Below are positions 53,021-62,436 of a DNA stretch of 64,000 nt, in pieces; the first letter of the stretch is position 1, and the number at the start of each line of letters is the position of its first letter. The stretch covers positions 216,174 to 280,173 of the forward strand of contig NZ_FNZE01000003.1 in NCBI RefSeq assembly GCF_900109175.1, given 5' to 3'. Source of the DNA: Pseudomonas linyingensis (GTDB lineage: Bacteria > Pseudomonadota > Gammaproteobacteria > Pseudomonadales > Pseudomonadaceae). A program made the position numbers and the translations under genes. The notes beneath the pieces were generated by a model. The model had not been told where the DNA came from, ran no database searches, and was given only the letters and a program-made list of their open reading frames with translations.

Positions 53021-53048
53021 GAGCCACCTGCGGGTGGCTCTTTTCGTT
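53021..53048 (+). terminator. Intrinsic terminator of sucCD
   Basis: GAGCCACC-TGCG-GGTGGCTC with a following TTTTCGTTT, 28 bp after the sucD stop. Confidence 0.9.
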
Positions 53049-53090
53049 TCGACTGTCGCCGGATTTCGACTCCACTGTCTGGTTGTATGC

Positions 53091-54401
53091 ATGAATCATT
53101 TGAGAACCGTCGATGTCCTCGGTCTGGGCTTCATGACCTTCGCGCTGTTTCTCGGTGCGGGTAACATCATCTTCCCACCGAGCGTCGGCCTGGCGGCCGG
53201 TGAGGCGGTGTGGAGCGCAGCGTTGGGCTTCCTGCTCACCGGCGTCGGTCTGCCCCTGCTCACCGTGGTGGCCCTGGCTCGGGTAGGCGGCGGCATGGCG
53301 CAGCTGACTGCGCCGTTGGGGCGGCGCGCCGGCCTGCTGTTTGCCGTGACGGTCTACCTGGCCATCGGTCCGCTGTTCGCCACGCCGCGTACGGCGGTGG
53401 TGTCGTTCGAGATGGGCATCGCACCGCTGCTCGGCAATACCGGCCCGCTGCTGGCCCTGTACACCCTGGCGTACTTCGCCCTCGTGCTGTTTCTCGCTCT
53501 CAACCCCGGACGCCTGCTCGAGCGCGTTGGCAAGCTGATCACTCCGGTGCTGATCGTCGGCCTGCTGGTGCTGGGGGGCGCCGCGATTTTTGCTCCGGCC
53601 GGTGAGCTTGGCGCCACCGCGGCGGACTATCAGGCCGCGCCGCTGATGCAGGGTTTCCTGCAGGGTTACCTGACCATGGATACCCTGGGCGCACTGGTGT
53701 TCGGTATCGTCATCGCCACGGCCATCCGTGACCATGGCGTGAACATGGCGCATCGAGTCACCCGCTACTCGATCCTCGCCGCGCTGATCGCCGCGATCGG
53801 TCTGGCGCTGGTCTACCTGGCGCTGTTCCGCCTCGGCGCCACCAGCCATGGCATCGCCGGCGAGGCGCAGAACGGGGTGCAGATTCTCACCGCCTATGTG
53901 CAGCACACCTTTGGCACCCCGGGCAGCCTGCTGCTGGCGCTGGTGATCACCCTGGCCTGCCTGACCACGGCGGTGGGTCTGGTCACCGCCTGTGGCGAAT
54001 TCTTCAGCAGCCAGTTCCCGGTGTCCTATCGCATGGTAGTGATTCTGGTCAGCCTGTTCAGCCTGCTGGTGGCCAACCTCGGCCTGACCCAGTTGATCGG
54101 CTTCTCGGTGCCGGTGCTGGTCGGCCTGTATCCGCTGGCCATCGTGCTGGTGCTGCTGAGCCTGGCCGATCACCTGTGGCTGCACGCACCGCGGGTGTTC
54201 CGCCCGGTGCTGGCGGTGACCCTGGTGTTCGGCGTGTTCGCCGGGCTGGCCACGGCCGGGCTGACTGCTCTGGTGCCGGCCTGGCTCGAGCATCTGCCGC
54301 TGGCCGAGCACAGCCTCGGCTGGCTGCTGCCGGTGGTCGTGACCCTGCTGATGGCGGTGGTCTACGATCGTCTGCGCGGCCGTCCGCAGGTCTTCGCGTA
54401 A
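53091..54401 (+). CDS. brnQ: Branched-chain amino acid:Na+ symporter, LIVCS family (BrnQ/BraB)
   Basis: The 436-residue inner-membrane protein has about twelve helices and the family motif DVLGLGFMTFALFLGAGNIIFPPSVGL at the N-terminus. GPLFATPRTAVVSFEMGIAP is a typical half-helix region. It imports leucine, isoleucine and valine with sodium. In P. aeruginosa braB occupies the same place after sucD. The ATG at 53091 gives the conserved start; the gene begins 43 bp after the sucD terminator. Confidence 0.94.
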   Translation: MNHLRTVDVLGLGFMTFALFLGAGNIIFPPSVGLAAGEAVWSAALGFLLTGVGLPLLTVVALARVGGGMAQLTAPLGRRAGLLFAVTVYLAIGPLFATPRTAVVSFEMGIAPLLGNTGPLLALYTLAYFALVLFLALNPGRLLERVGKLITPVLIVGLLVLGGAAIFAPAGELGATAADYQAAPLMQGFLQGYLTMDTLGALVFGIVIATAIRDHGVNMAHRVTRYSILAALIAAIGLALVYLALFRLGATSHGIAGEAQNGVQILTAYVQHTFGTPGSLLLALVITLACLTTAVGLVTACGEFFSSQFPVSYRMVVILVSLFSLLVANLGLTQLIGFSVPVLVGLYPLAIVLVLLSLADHLWLHAPRVFRPVLAVTLVFGVFAGLATAGLTALVPAWLEHLPLAEHSLGWLLPVVVTLLMAVVYDRLRGRPQVFA

Positions 54402-54471
54402 TCTGCTTGGCAGCCCCGGCGCGGCGTCGGGGCTGCGTATGAAAGTCGTCGGGATCCTACAAGGAGTTGTC

Positions 54472-55206
54472 ATGCCATTCGACGAGCAGTACCTGCCCCA
54501 TGTGCTCGCGCTCAGCTGGTTCGTCCTCTGCTGGCTGGGCTACACCCGCTACGCGATCTGGAAGGGCAAGGACACCCCCTGCCTGGCCAGCGTGCTGCAC
54601 CTGTACCGCGAGGACTGGATGCGCCGCCTGCTGATGCGCGACAACCGCATCGCCGATGCCAACGTGATCGGCAATCTGGAGCGCAACGCCTCGTTCTTCG
54701 CCTCCAGCACCCTGATCATCCTCGCCGGTATCCTCACCGTGCTGGGCTCCACCGAGCGCGCGGTGTCGGTACTGGCCGGACTGCCCTTCGTGCAGGAGGT
54801 CAGTCGCGAGATGTCCGAGATCAAGGTAATCAGCGTGGCGCTGGTGTTCATCTACTCCTTCTTCACCTTCAGCTGGTGCATGCGCCAGTACAACTTTTCC
54901 GCGATGCTGGTCGGTGCTGCGCCGATGATTTCCGAGCGCAATGTCACCGAGCAGGAGCGCAAGGCCTATGCCGAGCGCACGGCGCGGGTGATCTCGATGG
55001 CTGCCAACCAGTTCAACCTGGGGCTGCGCTCCTACTATTTCGGCCTGGCGACCCTGGCTTGGTTCATCAATCCCTGGTTCTACATGCTGGCCACCGCCGG
55101 GGTGGTGGTGGTGCTGTATCGCCGTGAGTTCCATTCGGATGTTCTTGAGGTGATGGTCTACAGTCCCACCCCGCTGGGCGAGCCGTCGAAGGAGAAAGGG
55201 GAGTAA
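54472..55206 (+). CDS. DUF599 family membrane protein
   Basis: The 244-residue protein has four or five membrane helices (about residues 12-28, 80-98, 126-146 and 195-220) and the conserved polar motif DNRIADANVIGNLERNASFFASSTL of the DUF599 family. No function is known. The ATG at 54472 has AAGGAG 7 bp upstream; upstream in-frame codons are not conserved. It lies after brnQ (70-bp gap) and before the convergent small lipoprotein gene. Confidence 0.82.
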   Translation: MPFDEQYLPHVLALSWFVLCWLGYTRYAIWKGKDTPCLASVLHLYREDWMRRLLMRDNRIADANVIGNLERNASFFASSTLIILAGILTVLGSTERAVSVLAGLPFVQEVSREMSEIKVISVALVFIYSFFTFSWCMRQYNFSAMLVGAAPMISERNVTEQERKAYAERTARVISMAANQFNLGLRSYYFGLATLAWFINPWFYMLATAGVVVVLYRREFHSDVLEVMVYSPTPLGEPSKEKGE

Positions 55207-55244
55207 GTGGGGGGAGGGCATGCGGACCACTGCCCGCTGGCGGG

Positions 55245-55301
55245 TAAAAAAACCGCCCTGCCCAGCAGCGCAGGTTGCGTGCCGGGCAGGGCGGGTTCGG
55301 T
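55245..55301 (-). terminator. Terminator of the small lipoprotein gene
   Basis: CCGCCCTGCCC and GGGCAGGGCGG form an 11-bp stem. On the minus strand it is followed by TTTTTTT (plus-strand A run 55247-55252). It also ends the DUF599 transcript region. Confidence 0.75.
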
Positions 55302-55312
55302 TGCTGGTGAAC

Positions 55313-55540
55313 CTACTGTTTCTGCTCTTCCATGGTCTCTCCCGCGGCCTTGCCGGCGTCCTGGGGTTGCTCGGCCGCTTTCTCTTCCATGGCTTCACCG
55401 GCCGGCTTGGTGGTGTCGCTCATAGGTTGCGTAGCGGGGGCGGCGGGGGCTGGGGGGGCTTTTTCTTCAGGCTTGTCACCGCAGGCCGCCAGGCCGAGAG
55501 TGGCCGCGAGCAGCAGGGCGTAAGTCAGCGGTTTTTGCAT
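55313..55540 (-). CDS. Small Glu/Ala/Pro-rich lipoprotein
   Basis: The 75-residue product has a signal peptide with a lipobox (TLGLAACGD, Cys20) and so is probably a lipoprotein. The mature part is low-complexity: a Pro/Ala segment and two Ala-Gly-Glu repeats (KPAGEAMEEKAAEQ and KAAGETMEEQKQ). Asp after Cys suggests inner-membrane retention by the +2 rule of enterics, although Pseudomonas differs. Function unknown. The start at 55540 follows AAGGAGCG; the frame extends upstream without conserved sequence. Confidence 0.75.
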   Translation of the reverse strand: MQKPLTYALLLAATLGLAACGDKPEEKAPPAPAAPATQPMSDTTKPAGEAMEEKAAEQPQDAGKAAGETMEEQKQ

Positions 55541-55905
55541 GTTGGCGCTCCTTGGGAATATCCATCCGGAGATGGGTTCAATAACCGAGTATAGGTAATG
55601 CAATCGTAGGGCCTCGTCGGTGGCCGTATTTTTTCCGGCCGTTTACCGAGACCGCTGCACAGGCCGATTCGCATCGGCCCAATCTTCCAAGTTGGAAGGG
55701 GAAAGTGCTGGAAAGTTCCGTGGACTCCGCGTTTTGGGAGTGTGCAACTTGGGCTGCCGGCAGGCTGCAGGTATCATCGGTCGCCTGCAAGGATGACTCG
55801 GCAACGGTGCTCCCATGTGGAAATGAGACCGAGCCTGCCCGGTCTTGCGCCGGTGCGATCCCCTTGGTCGTATTTACTCCCTCACAACCTGCGGAATTCT
55901 GTCGG
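55541..55905. other. Intergenic region with two dyads
   Basis: These 365 bp separate a minus-strand lipoprotein gene and a plus-strand membrane protein gene. They contain a perfect 7-bp stem with a TCGC loop (GGCCGAT/ATCGGCC, 55662-55679) and the odd palindrome CTTCCAAGTTGGAAG (55684-55698). An open frame running from 55705 has no coding character before 55906. Promoters for both sides are expected; TATACT on the minus strand near 55584 is a possible -10. Confidence 0.55.
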
Positions 55906-57153
55906 ATGGATGCTCTGCTGATCGTCGGTGGCCTGCTGCTGATCCTGTTCGGTCTGCTCTGGCTGGTGGCCCGGGCCTTCGCCACCAGCCTGTTGTGGGG
56001 CTGTGCCAGCCTGTTGCCGCCGCTGACCCTGCTGTTCATCGTGAGCCAGTGGCGACGCGCCCGCAGCGCGGTGATGCTGATGGGGCTGGGCAGCATTCCC
56101 CTGGTGGTCGGCCTGACCATGCTCGCCAGCCATGATGCCGACCGTCTCGCCGCCATCATCAGCCTGCGCTGGCTGGAGGAGGAGCCCCGGGTCGCCAGCG
56201 GGCTGGATATCCGTCTGCGTGCCGAGTTCAACGGCACAGACTTTGCTCCCCAGTCGGGCGAGTTGATCGACGGCACGTTGGTGTTGCGCGAGGGTGACGA
56301 CTTCTTTGCCCGCCGCGAGCTGAGCATCCGTCTGCCGGCATACACCGGTGGCGATCTGCGCCTCGACGTGCTGCCGGAAGACCGCGGTGACCTGCCGGAG
56401 ATCGAACTCAGCTGGCTGCTCCCCGATCAGGAGCTGCCCGAGGCGCGGCGGATCGCCAGTGGCTACACCCTGCACCTCGATCTCAAGGCCGTGCCGCCGA
56501 ACCGCTTGCGCGGCGACTTCCATCTGGTCCTGCCGCCCAGCTACCGGACTTCGCTGAGCGGCGATGTGGAGCTGTACAGCAGTCGCCTGCGCTATCGGGA
56601 TGGGCGGGTCGATACCCGCTACAACTCCCAGGAAACCGTCGCCTGGGTGATTGCCGATTATCTGCAGCGCAGCAGCCGTCGCCACGATGTCCGGTTGCAG
56701 CCGTTGCCGCTGCTCGACCTGAGCGCCGAGCGGCTCGATCTCGAGGTCGAGGCGCGTGTTGACGGCGTACCGCGGCGGACCCGTCTCAGCCTGAGCCGCA
56801 GCGAGATGCACGGCTGGCGGGTCGATGGTGACCGGGCGGCCCCCCTGCCTCCGCTTAGCGAAGAAGAGCTGCGGCGTACCGCGCCGGTGCCGACCACCAT
56901 CGTCCGCGGCGATGCGCGGCCGCTGGATCGGCGCATTGGCTTCTCCCTGGAGCGTCTGCTGGACGCGCCGAGCCGTTTTCTGGGCGCGCGCGTGCAGGTG
57001 CTCACCGAGCGCGGCCGCAGCGCCGAGGGGCGCTTTGCCGGCCTCAACGAGGAGGGGCGCCTGGTGATCCAGCACTCGCTGGGCGGGCAGGGCGAGGCCA
57101 GCTTCCTCCTGCGTCCGAGCGAGGTGGCGCAGATCGAGTTGTTGGAGCCCTGA
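55906..57153 (+). CDS. Membrane protein of unknown function (conserved in Pseudomonas before htpG)
   Basis: The 415-residue protein begins with three membrane helices (about residues 3-20, 25-45 and 50-68). A large soluble, beta-rich region follows (LRLRAEFNGTDFAPQSGEL...LSGDVELYSS), and a short Sm-like C-terminal segment (SRFLGARVQVLTERGRSAEG...VIQHSLGGQGEASFLL). Homologues are sometimes mis-annotated as MFS transporters, but I see no transporter fold. It lies directly upstream of htpG, as in P. aeruginosa. The GTG start upstream is rejected; the ATG at 55906 begins the first helix. Confidence 0.65.
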   Translation: MDALLIVGGLLLILFGLLWLVARAFATSLLWGCASLLPPLTLLFIVSQWRRARSAVMLMGLGSIPLVVGLTMLASHDADRLAAIISLRWLEEEPRVASGLDIRLRAEFNGTDFAPQSGELIDGTLVLREGDDFFARRELSIRLPAYTGGDLRLDVLPEDRGDLPEIELSWLLPDQELPEARRIASGYTLHLDLKAVPPNRLRGDFHLVLPPSYRTSLSGDVELYSSRLRYRDGRVDTRYNSQETVAWVIADYLQRSSRRHDVRLQPLPLLDLSAERLDLEVEARVDGVPRRTRLSLSRSEMHGWRVDGDRAAPLPPLSEEELRRTAPVPTTIVRGDARPLDRRIGFSLERLLDAPSRFLGARVQVLTERGRSAEGRFAGLNEEGRLVIQHSLGGQGEASFLLRPSEVAQIELLEP

Positions 57154-57184
57154 TCACCCGCTGCGCCGGATCTTCTGCCAAACC

Positions 57185-57212
57185 CTTGAAATTCCGGCTG
57201 AAGTCTCCATAT
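57185..57212 (+). promoter_or_regulatory. Sigma-32 (heat-shock) promoter of htpG
   Basis: CTTGAAA (57185-57191), a 13-bp spacer and CTCCATAT (57205-57212) closely match the heat-shock consensus CTTGAAA-N11-16-CCCCATNT. It lies about 50 bp before the htpG ATG. Confidence 0.85.
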
Positions 57213-57260
57213 CCATGACGTTCGCCGCCAAGCGGCTTTGTCATTGTGGAGTTCGCATTC

Positions 57261-59162
57261 ATGAGCGTGGAGACTCGCAAAGAGACCCTGGGTTTTCAGA
57301 CTGAAGTGAAGCAACTGCTTCAGCTGATGATCCATTCCCTGTATTCGAACAAGGAGATCTTCCTGCGCGAGCTGATCTCTAACGCCTCGGACGCTGCCGA
57401 CAAGCTGCGCTTCGAGGCGCTGGCCCGTCCCGAGCTGCTCGAGGGCGGCGACCCGCTGAAGATCCGCGTCAGCTTCGACCAGGACGCGCGCACCGTTACT
57501 CTCGAAGACAACGGCATCGGCATGAGCCGCGACGAGGTCATCAGCCATCTCGGCACCATCGCCAAGTCCGGCACCGCCGACTTCCTGCAGAACCTCTCCG
57601 GTGATCAGAAGAAGGATTCCCAGCTGATCGGCCAGTTCGGCGTCGGCTTCTACTCCGCGTTCATCGTCGCCGACCAGGTCGACGTCTACACTCGTCGCGC
57701 CGGCGCCTCGGCCAGCGAGGGCGTGCACTGGAGTTCGAAGGGCGAGGGCGAGTTCGACATCGCCGATATCGACAAGCCCGAGCGCGGTACCCGCATCGTC
57801 CTGCATCTCAAGGCCGAAGAGGCGGAGTTCGCCGACGGCTGGCGCCTGCGCAATATCGTCAAGAAATACTCCGACCACATTGGCCTGCCGATCGAACTGC
57901 CCAAGCAGCAGTTCGGTGAACAAGAGCAGGCTGCCGAGGTAGAGTGGGAGGTCGTCAACCGCGCCAGCGCGCTGTGGACCTGTCCGCGCAGCGAGATCAA
58001 GGACGAGGAATACCAGGAGTTCTACAAGCACGTCGCCCACGACTTCGAGAATCCCTTGGCCTGGAGCCACAACAAGGTCGAGGGCAAGCTTGAGTACACC
58101 TCGCTGCTCTACGTGCCGGGGCGTGCACCTTTCGATCTGTACCACCGCGAGGCGCCCAAGGGCCTCAAGCTCTACGTGCAGCGCGTGTTCATCATGGATC
58201 AGGCCGACCAGTTCCTGCCGCTGTACCTGCGCTTCATCAAGGGCGTGGTCGATTCCAACGATCTGTCGCTGAACGTATCCCGCGAAATCCTGCAGTCGGG
58301 GCCGGTGATCGACTCGATGAAGTCGGCGCTGACCAAGCGCGTGCTGGACATGCTGGAAAAGCTGGCCAAGAACGAGCCTGAACAGTACAAGGCGTTCTGG
58401 AAGGCGTTTGGCCAGGTGCTCAAGGAAGGTCCGGCGGAAGACTTCGCCAACAAGGAGAAGATCGCTGGGCTGTTGCGCTTTGCCTCCACCGGCGACGCCA
58501 GCGGCGAGCAGAGCGTGGCCCTGGCCGACTATGTCGGTCGCATGCAGGAAGGCCAGGACAAGGTCTACTTCCTCACCGGCGAGAGCTACGCCCAGGTGAA
58601 GAACAGCCCGCACCTGGAGATGTTCCGCAAGAAGGGCATCGAAGTGCTGCTGCTCACCGACCGCATCGACGAGTGGCTGATGAGCCACCTCACCGAGTTC
58701 GACGGCAAGCAACTGGTCGATATTGCCCGCGGCGACCTGGATCTGGGCAAGCTGGACTCGGAGGAGGATCGCAAGGCTCAGGAGGAGGTGGCCAAGAGCA
58801 AGCAAGGGCTGCTCGAGCGCCTCAAGGGTGCGCTGGGCGAGCAGGTCGCCGAGGTGCGCGTGTCCCATCGTCTGACCGAGTCGCCGGCCATTCTGGCCAT
58901 CGGCGAGCAGGATCTGGGCCTGCAGATGCGCCAGATCCTCGAGGCCAGCGGGCAGAAGGTGCCGGAAGCCAAGCCGATCTTCGAGATCAACCCGCAGCAC
59001 CCGCTGATCGAGAAGCTGGATGCCGAGGCCGACGAGGAGCGCTTCGCCGATCTGTCGCACATCCTCTTCGACCAGGCCGCGCTGGCCGCTGGCGACAGCC
59101 TCAAGGATCCGGCTGCCTACGTGCAGCGCCTGAACAAGCTGCTGGTGGAACTGTCCGCCTGA
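57261..59162 (+). CDS. htpG: Molecular chaperone HtpG (Hsp90)
   Basis: HtpG is the bacterial Hsp90, an ATP-driven dimeric chaperone. The 633-residue protein has the GHKL ATPase motifs [25 protein letters not shown] and [11 protein letters not shown], then the middle and C-terminal dimerisation domains. The ATG at 57261 (MSVETRKET) is the conserved start; a frame beginning at 57246 adds five residues. A sigma-32 promoter precedes it and an intrinsic terminator follows. Confidence 0.98.
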   Translation: MSVETRKETLGFQTEVKQLLQLMIHSLYSNKEIFLRELISNASDAADKLRFEALARPELLEGGDPLKIRVSFDQDARTVTLEDNGIGMSRDEVISHLGTIAKSGTADFLQNLSGDQKKDSQLIGQFGVGFYSAFIVADQVDVYTRRAGASASEGVHWSSKGEGEFDIADIDKPERGTRIVLHLKAEEAEFADGWRLRNIVKKYSDHIGLPIELPKQQFGEQEQAAEVEWEVVNRASALWTCPRSEIKDEEYQEFYKHVAHDFENPLAWSHNKVEGKLEYTSLLYVPGRAPFDLYHREAPKGLKLYVQRVFIMDQADQFLPLYLRFIKGVVDSNDLSLNVSREILQSGPVIDSMKSALTKRVLDMLEKLAKNEPEQYKAFWKAFGQVLKEGPAEDFANKEKIAGLLRFASTGDASGEQSVALADYVGRMQEGQDKVYFLTGESYAQVKNSPHLEMFRKKGIEVLLLTDRIDEWLMSHLTEFDGKQLVDIARGDLDLGKLDSEEDRKAQEEVAKSKQGLLERLKGALGEQVAEVRVSHRLTESPAILAIGEQDLGLQMRQILEASGQKVPEAKPIFEINPQHPLIEKLDAEADEERFADLSHILFDQAALAAGDSLKDPAAYVQRLNKLLVELSA

Positions 59163-59186
59163 TCGACTGACAGTCGCTTCGCCGAG

Positions 59187-59225
59187 AATGCCGTTCCCCC
59201 CGCGAGGGGGAGCGGCATTGTTGTT
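59187..59225 (+). terminator. Intrinsic terminator of htpG
   Basis: AATGCCGTTCCCCC and GGGGGAGCGGCATT pair with one bulge around CGCGA and are followed by GTTGTTT. Confidence 0.85.
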
Positions 59226-59277
59226 TCTGACGCCGGCGTTGGCTCGGGGCTGGTGGGCGGTGCCGGCAGTCCTGCGA

Positions 59278-59306
59278 GTGTCATTGGTTCGTCATGGAAA
59301 AGTCAT
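59278..59306 (+). promoter_or_regulatory. PhoB-box-like triple direct repeat
   Basis: TCAT occurs at 59281, 59292 and 59303, an exact 11-bp period, each preceded by TG or GT-type bases (GTGTCAT, TCGTCAT, AAGTCAT). Two 11-bp-spaced CTGTCAT units are the pho box. The repeats end 33 bp before the DUF3859 gene ATG. This is a pattern match without known regulation. Confidence 0.4.
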
Positions 59307-59339
59307 AGGCTCGCGCCATCTCAACGAGGAGCGCGATAT

Positions 59340-59807
59340 ATGCAGTTGTTCAGGATGGCGGGTGTGCTGGCGGCACTGGGGCTGGCTTCCGGTCTGGCCG
59401 TGGCCGAGGTGCGGGTCGAGGGGCCGGTCGAGTACGGCGTTTTCGCGACCCCGCTGCGCGACGTGCAGCCGGGCGAGCGGGTGCTGCTGCGCAGCAACCA
59501 GCAGGTGCACACGACCACCACGATTCCCGCCCGGCTCGGTACCAAGTTCGGCCTGCGCCTGACCCTGAGCGACAAGCGGGTCGACGATACCCCGCTGACC
59601 CTGTTGTACCTCACGCCGGGGGTGGTCACGCCGGACGGCCAGCGTCACGATCGCTTCGAGGTGGTGCAGAAACTGGCCCCCGGTGCGCTGCAGGACGTGA
59701 TGGCTTTCGAGTTCACCGAGCACCACGAGGTGGTGCCTGGCGAGTGGCACTTCCTGGTGTTCCAGGGTGACCGCAAGCTGGCCGAGCAGCGCTTCGACGT
59801 GCGCTGA
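59340..59807 (+). CDS. DUF3859 family exported protein
   Basis: The 155-residue protein has a signal peptide (MQLFRMAGVLAALGLASGLAVAEV, cleavage near residue 22) and a beta-rich DUF3859 domain (YGVFATPLRDVQPGERVLL...HHEVVPGEWHFLVFQGDRKLAEQRFDV), probably periplasmic. Function unknown. The ATG at 59340 follows GAGGAGCG. It is convergent with the OsmC-like gene, sharing a terminator, and is preceded by a PhoB-box-like repeat. Confidence 0.82.
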   Translation: MQLFRMAGVLAALGLASGLAVAEVRVEGPVEYGVFATPLRDVQPGERVLLRSNQQVHTTTTIPARLGTKFGLRLTLSDKRVDDTPLTLLYLTPGVVTPDGQRHDRFEVVQKLAPGALQDVMAFEFTEHHEVVPGEWHFLVFQGDRKLAEQRFDVR

Positions 59808-59816
59808 TCGATGCCC

Positions 59817-59862
59817 GAAACGACAAGGCCCGAAGCGCTGTGCTGCGGGCCTTGTCGTTTCT
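59817..59862 (+). terminator. Bidirectional terminator of DUF3859 and OsmC genes
   Basis: GAAACGACAAGGCCCG and CGGGCCTTGTCGTTTC form a perfect 16-bp stem around a 13-nt loop, with T/A-rich flanks at both ends. Confidence 0.92.
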
Positions 59863-59872
59863 GCTGCCGGGG

Positions 59873-60307
59873 TCAGGCCAGCGAGCTTTCCAGACGGGTG
59901 CCGTTGACCAGGTTGTCGGCCAGCGGACAGCGCCGCTCGATTTCCGCCAGCACCGCCTGCTTCTCCTCGCGACTAAGGTCGGCGTCGATCTCTACCTTCA
60001 CCCGCAGCGCCTGGAAACCTGGGCGCACGTCATCGCGGCGACCGAGCAGGCCGTCCGGGTCGTAGTCGGCCTCGATCTCGAACTGCATACCGCGCAGCTC
60101 GAACTTGCGCTGGTGGGCGATGAAGCGGCCGATGGTGCCGAAACAGCCGGCCACCGCGGCGAGGATGATTTCCAGCGGGGTCGGGCCGAGATCCTGTCCT
60201 GCGGCGTTCTTCGGCTGGTCCATGCGGATCACGTGGTTGCCGGACTCCACGGTTATGGCGAAGGCATGGTCGAGGCTGCCGCTGGCGCGAATGGTCTTCA
60301 GAGTCAT
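59873..60307 (-). CDS. OsmC family peroxiredoxin-like protein
   Basis: The 144-residue protein has the OsmC/Ohr fold with its two redox cysteines (AAVAGCFGTIGRF and RRCPLADNL) and Arg/Glu nearby, as in thiol hydroperoxide reductases. The N-terminal QPKNAAGQDLGPTPLE is the usual dimer segment. It is not the classical Ohr (different spacing), so substrate is uncertain. The ATG at 60307 begins MTLKTIRASG; an upstream frame adds unconserved residues. Confidence 0.85.
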   Translation of the reverse strand: MTLKTIRASGSLDHAFAITVESGNHVIRMDQPKNAAGQDLGPTPLEIILAAVAGCFGTIGRFIAHQRKFELRGMQFEIEADYDPDGLLGRRDDVRPGFQALRVKVEIDADLSREEKQAVLAEIERRCPLADNLVNGTRLESSLA

Positions 60308-60431
60308 GTCACTGGTCCTTGCTGGGGATGGTGGCGGATGCCGGTTGGCGTCTGGGCGCCAGTACGTATCCGCCACCACTCTATACCCGGTGGGGTATCT
60401 GGGGCGAGAAGGCATGATATGTTCTGACGGG

Positions 60432-60465
60432 CAGAAACGACAACGGCACCCGAAGGTGCCGTTGT
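60432..60465 (-). terminator. Intrinsic terminator of fabAB
   Basis: ACAACGGCACC-CGAA-GGTGCCGTTGT is an 11-bp perfect stem. On the minus strand it is followed by CGTTTCT. It lies 19 bp past the fabB stop. Confidence 0.88.
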
Positions 60466-60483
60466 GCGTGGAGCGGGAGCGAC

Positions 60484-61704
60484 TTACTTGCCGGTCCAGC
60501 GCTTGAGAACCAGCGTGGCGTTGGTGCCGCCGAAGCCGAAGCTGTTGCTCATCACCGTGTTCAGGGTGACATTCTCACGGGTCTGGGTGACGATCGGCAG
60601 ATCGGCCACTTCCGGGTCCACTTCCTCGATGTTGGCCGAGCCGGCGATGAAGTTGCCTTCCATCATCAGCAGGGTGTAGATCGCTTCCTGCACGCCGGCG
60701 GCGCCCAGCGAGTGGCCGGACAGGCTCTTGGTCGAGCTGATGGCCGGAGCCTTGTCGCCGAACACGGTGCGCACGGCACGGGCTTCCGCCACGTCGCCGA
60801 CCGGGGTCGAGGTGCCGTGGGTGTTGAGGTAGTCGATCGGGGTGTCGACGGTGGCCAGCGCCTGCTGCATGCAGCGTATCGCGCCTTCGCCGCTCGGGGC
60901 GACCATGTCGTAGCCGTCGGAGGTGGCGCCGTAGCCGACGATTTCGGCGTAGATCTTGGCGCCGCGCTTGAGTGCGTGCTCCAGTTCTTCGACCACCACC
61001 ATGCCGCCGCCGCCGGCGATGACGAAGCCGTCACGCTTGGCGTCATAGGCGCGCGAGGCCTTTTCCGGGGTGTCGTTGTACTGGGTGGACAGGGCGCCCA
61101 TGGCATCGAACAGGAAGCTCTGACTCCAGTGCTCCTCTTCACCGCCGCCGGCGAAGACCACATCCTGCTTGCCCATCTGGATCTGCTCCATGGCGTTGCC
61201 GATGCAATGGGCACTGGTGGCGCAGGCGGAGGAGATTGAGTAGTTGACGCCCTTGATCTTGAACGGGGTGGCCAGGCAGGCGGACACGGTGCTGCCCATG
61301 GTACGCGGCACGCGGTACGGGCCGACGCGCTTGACACCCTTCTCGCGCAGGATGTCCATGGCTTCCATCTGGTTGAAGGTGGAAGCGCCACCGGAGCCGG
61401 CGATCAGGCCGACGCGGGGGTTGGAGATCTCTTCCTCGCTCAGGCCGGCATCCTTGATCGCCTGCTGCATGGACAGGTAGGCGAAGGCGGCGGCATCACC
61501 CATGAAGCGGTAGACCTTGCGGTCGATCAGCGCTTCGAGGTCGAGGTCGACGGAGCCGGAAACCTGGCTGCGCAGCCCCATGTCGGCATAGGACTGATTG
61601 AAGCGGATACCTGGGCGGCTGGCGCGCAGGCTGGCGGAAACGGTCTCTTTGTCATTGCCCAGGCAGGACACGATGCCCATCCCGGTGATCACGACGCGGC
61701 GCAT
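60484..61704 (-). CDS. fabB: Beta-ketoacyl-ACP synthase I
   Basis: FabB condenses malonyl-ACP with cis-unsaturated acyl-ACP, needed for unsaturated fatty acids. The 406-residue protein has the nucleophile Cys161 ([11 protein letters not shown]), the active-site His motifs [12 protein letters not shown] and [10 protein letters not shown], and the GFGGTNA near the C-terminus. It lies 11 bp after fabA on the same strand and so forms the fabAB operon. Confidence 0.97.
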   Translation of the reverse strand: MRRVVITGMGIVSCLGNDKETVSASLRASRPGIRFNQSYADMGLRSQVSGSVDLDLEALIDRKVYRFMGDAAAFAYLSMQQAIKDAGLSEEEISNPRVGLIAGSGGASTFNQMEAMDILREKGVKRVGPYRVPRTMGSTVSACLATPFKIKGVNYSISSACATSAHCIGNAMEQIQMGKQDVVFAGGGEEEHWSQSFLFDAMGALSTQYNDTPEKASRAYDAKRDGFVIAGGGGMVVVEELEHALKRGAKIYAEIVGYGATSDGYDMVAPSGEGAIRCMQQALATVDTPIDYLNTHGTSTPVGDVAEARAVRTVFGDKAPAISSTKSLSGHSLGAAGVQEAIYTLLMMEGNFIAGSANIEEVDPEVADLPIVTQTRENVTLNTVMSNSFGFGGTNATLVLKRWTGK

Positions 61705-61715
61705 GCGGGTAACCC

Positions 61716-62231
61716 TTAGAAGCTGTCAGTGGAAGTGAACAGGCCGACGCGCAGGCCTTCGGCACTGTAGATCTCGCGGCCATCCACGCTCACGGTGCCG
61801 TCGGCAATGGCCAGGATCAGCGAGCGGGTGATGGTGCGCTTGATATGGATGTTGTAGGTGACTTTCTTGGCAGTCGGCAAGACCTGACCGAAGAATTTCA
61901 CTTCGCCCGAGCCCAGGGCGCGGCCGCGGCCGGGGTTGCCCTGCCAGCCGAGGTAGAAGCCGACCAGCTGCCACATGGCATCCAGGCCCAGGCAGCCGGG
62001 CATCACCGGGTCGCCCTCGAAGTGGCAGGCGAAGAACCACAGGTCCGGGTTGATGTCGAGCTCGGCAACGATTTCGCCCTTGCCATACTTGCCGCCGGTC
62101 TCGCTGATGTGCGCGATGCGATCGATCATCAGCATGTTGGGGGCGGGCAGTTGCGCATTACCCGGGCCGAACAGTTCACCGCGACTGCAGCGCAGCAGTT
62201 CTTCCCGAGTGAAGGCGTTTTGTTTTGTCAT
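61716..62231 (-). CDS. fabA: 3-hydroxydecanoyl-ACP dehydratase/isomerase
   Basis: FabA dehydrates 3-hydroxydecanoyl-ACP and isomerises the product to cis-3-decenoyl-ACP, starting the unsaturated branch. The 171-residue protein has catalytic His70 and Asp84 ([15 protein letters not shown]) and the FabA-length hot-dog fold. The ribosome site GAGGAGCTCGC precedes the ATG. The 205-bp upstream region holds a weak minus-strand TTTCAT-15-TATAGC (62314-62340) and a CCTCC...GGAGG hairpin; a regulator site is expected but I cannot define it. Confidence 0.97.
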   Translation of the reverse strand: MTKQNAFTREELLRCSRGELFGPGNAQLPAPNMLMIDRIAHISETGGKYGKGEIVAELDINPDLWFFACHFEGDPVMPGCLGLDAMWQLVGFYLGWQGNPGRGRALGSGEVKFFGQVLPTAKKVTYNIHIKRTITRSLILAIADGTVSVDGREIYSAEGLRVGLFTSTDSF

Positions 62232-62436
62232 GCGAGCTCCTCGACGATCCCTGTACCACAGGGGGCAGATCTTTCTGGCCGCGCTCCTCCGGTGGAGGCG
62301 TGGCTATGGTCTGGCTATAGACTATGGCCAGTTGATGAAAGTCACAGCCGGAGTCTGGTCATTCTGCGACGAATGGTGCTGTCCAATACTGTGCGGGGTG
62401 CAAGCGTGCCGTATTTCAGTGTTTTTCGCCACCCGT

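Noticed and set aside
56658-59060. Long minus-strand open frame opposite htpG
   Set aside because: HtpG is unmistakable on the plus strand, and the antisense product is Leu/Gln/Val-rich without motifs.
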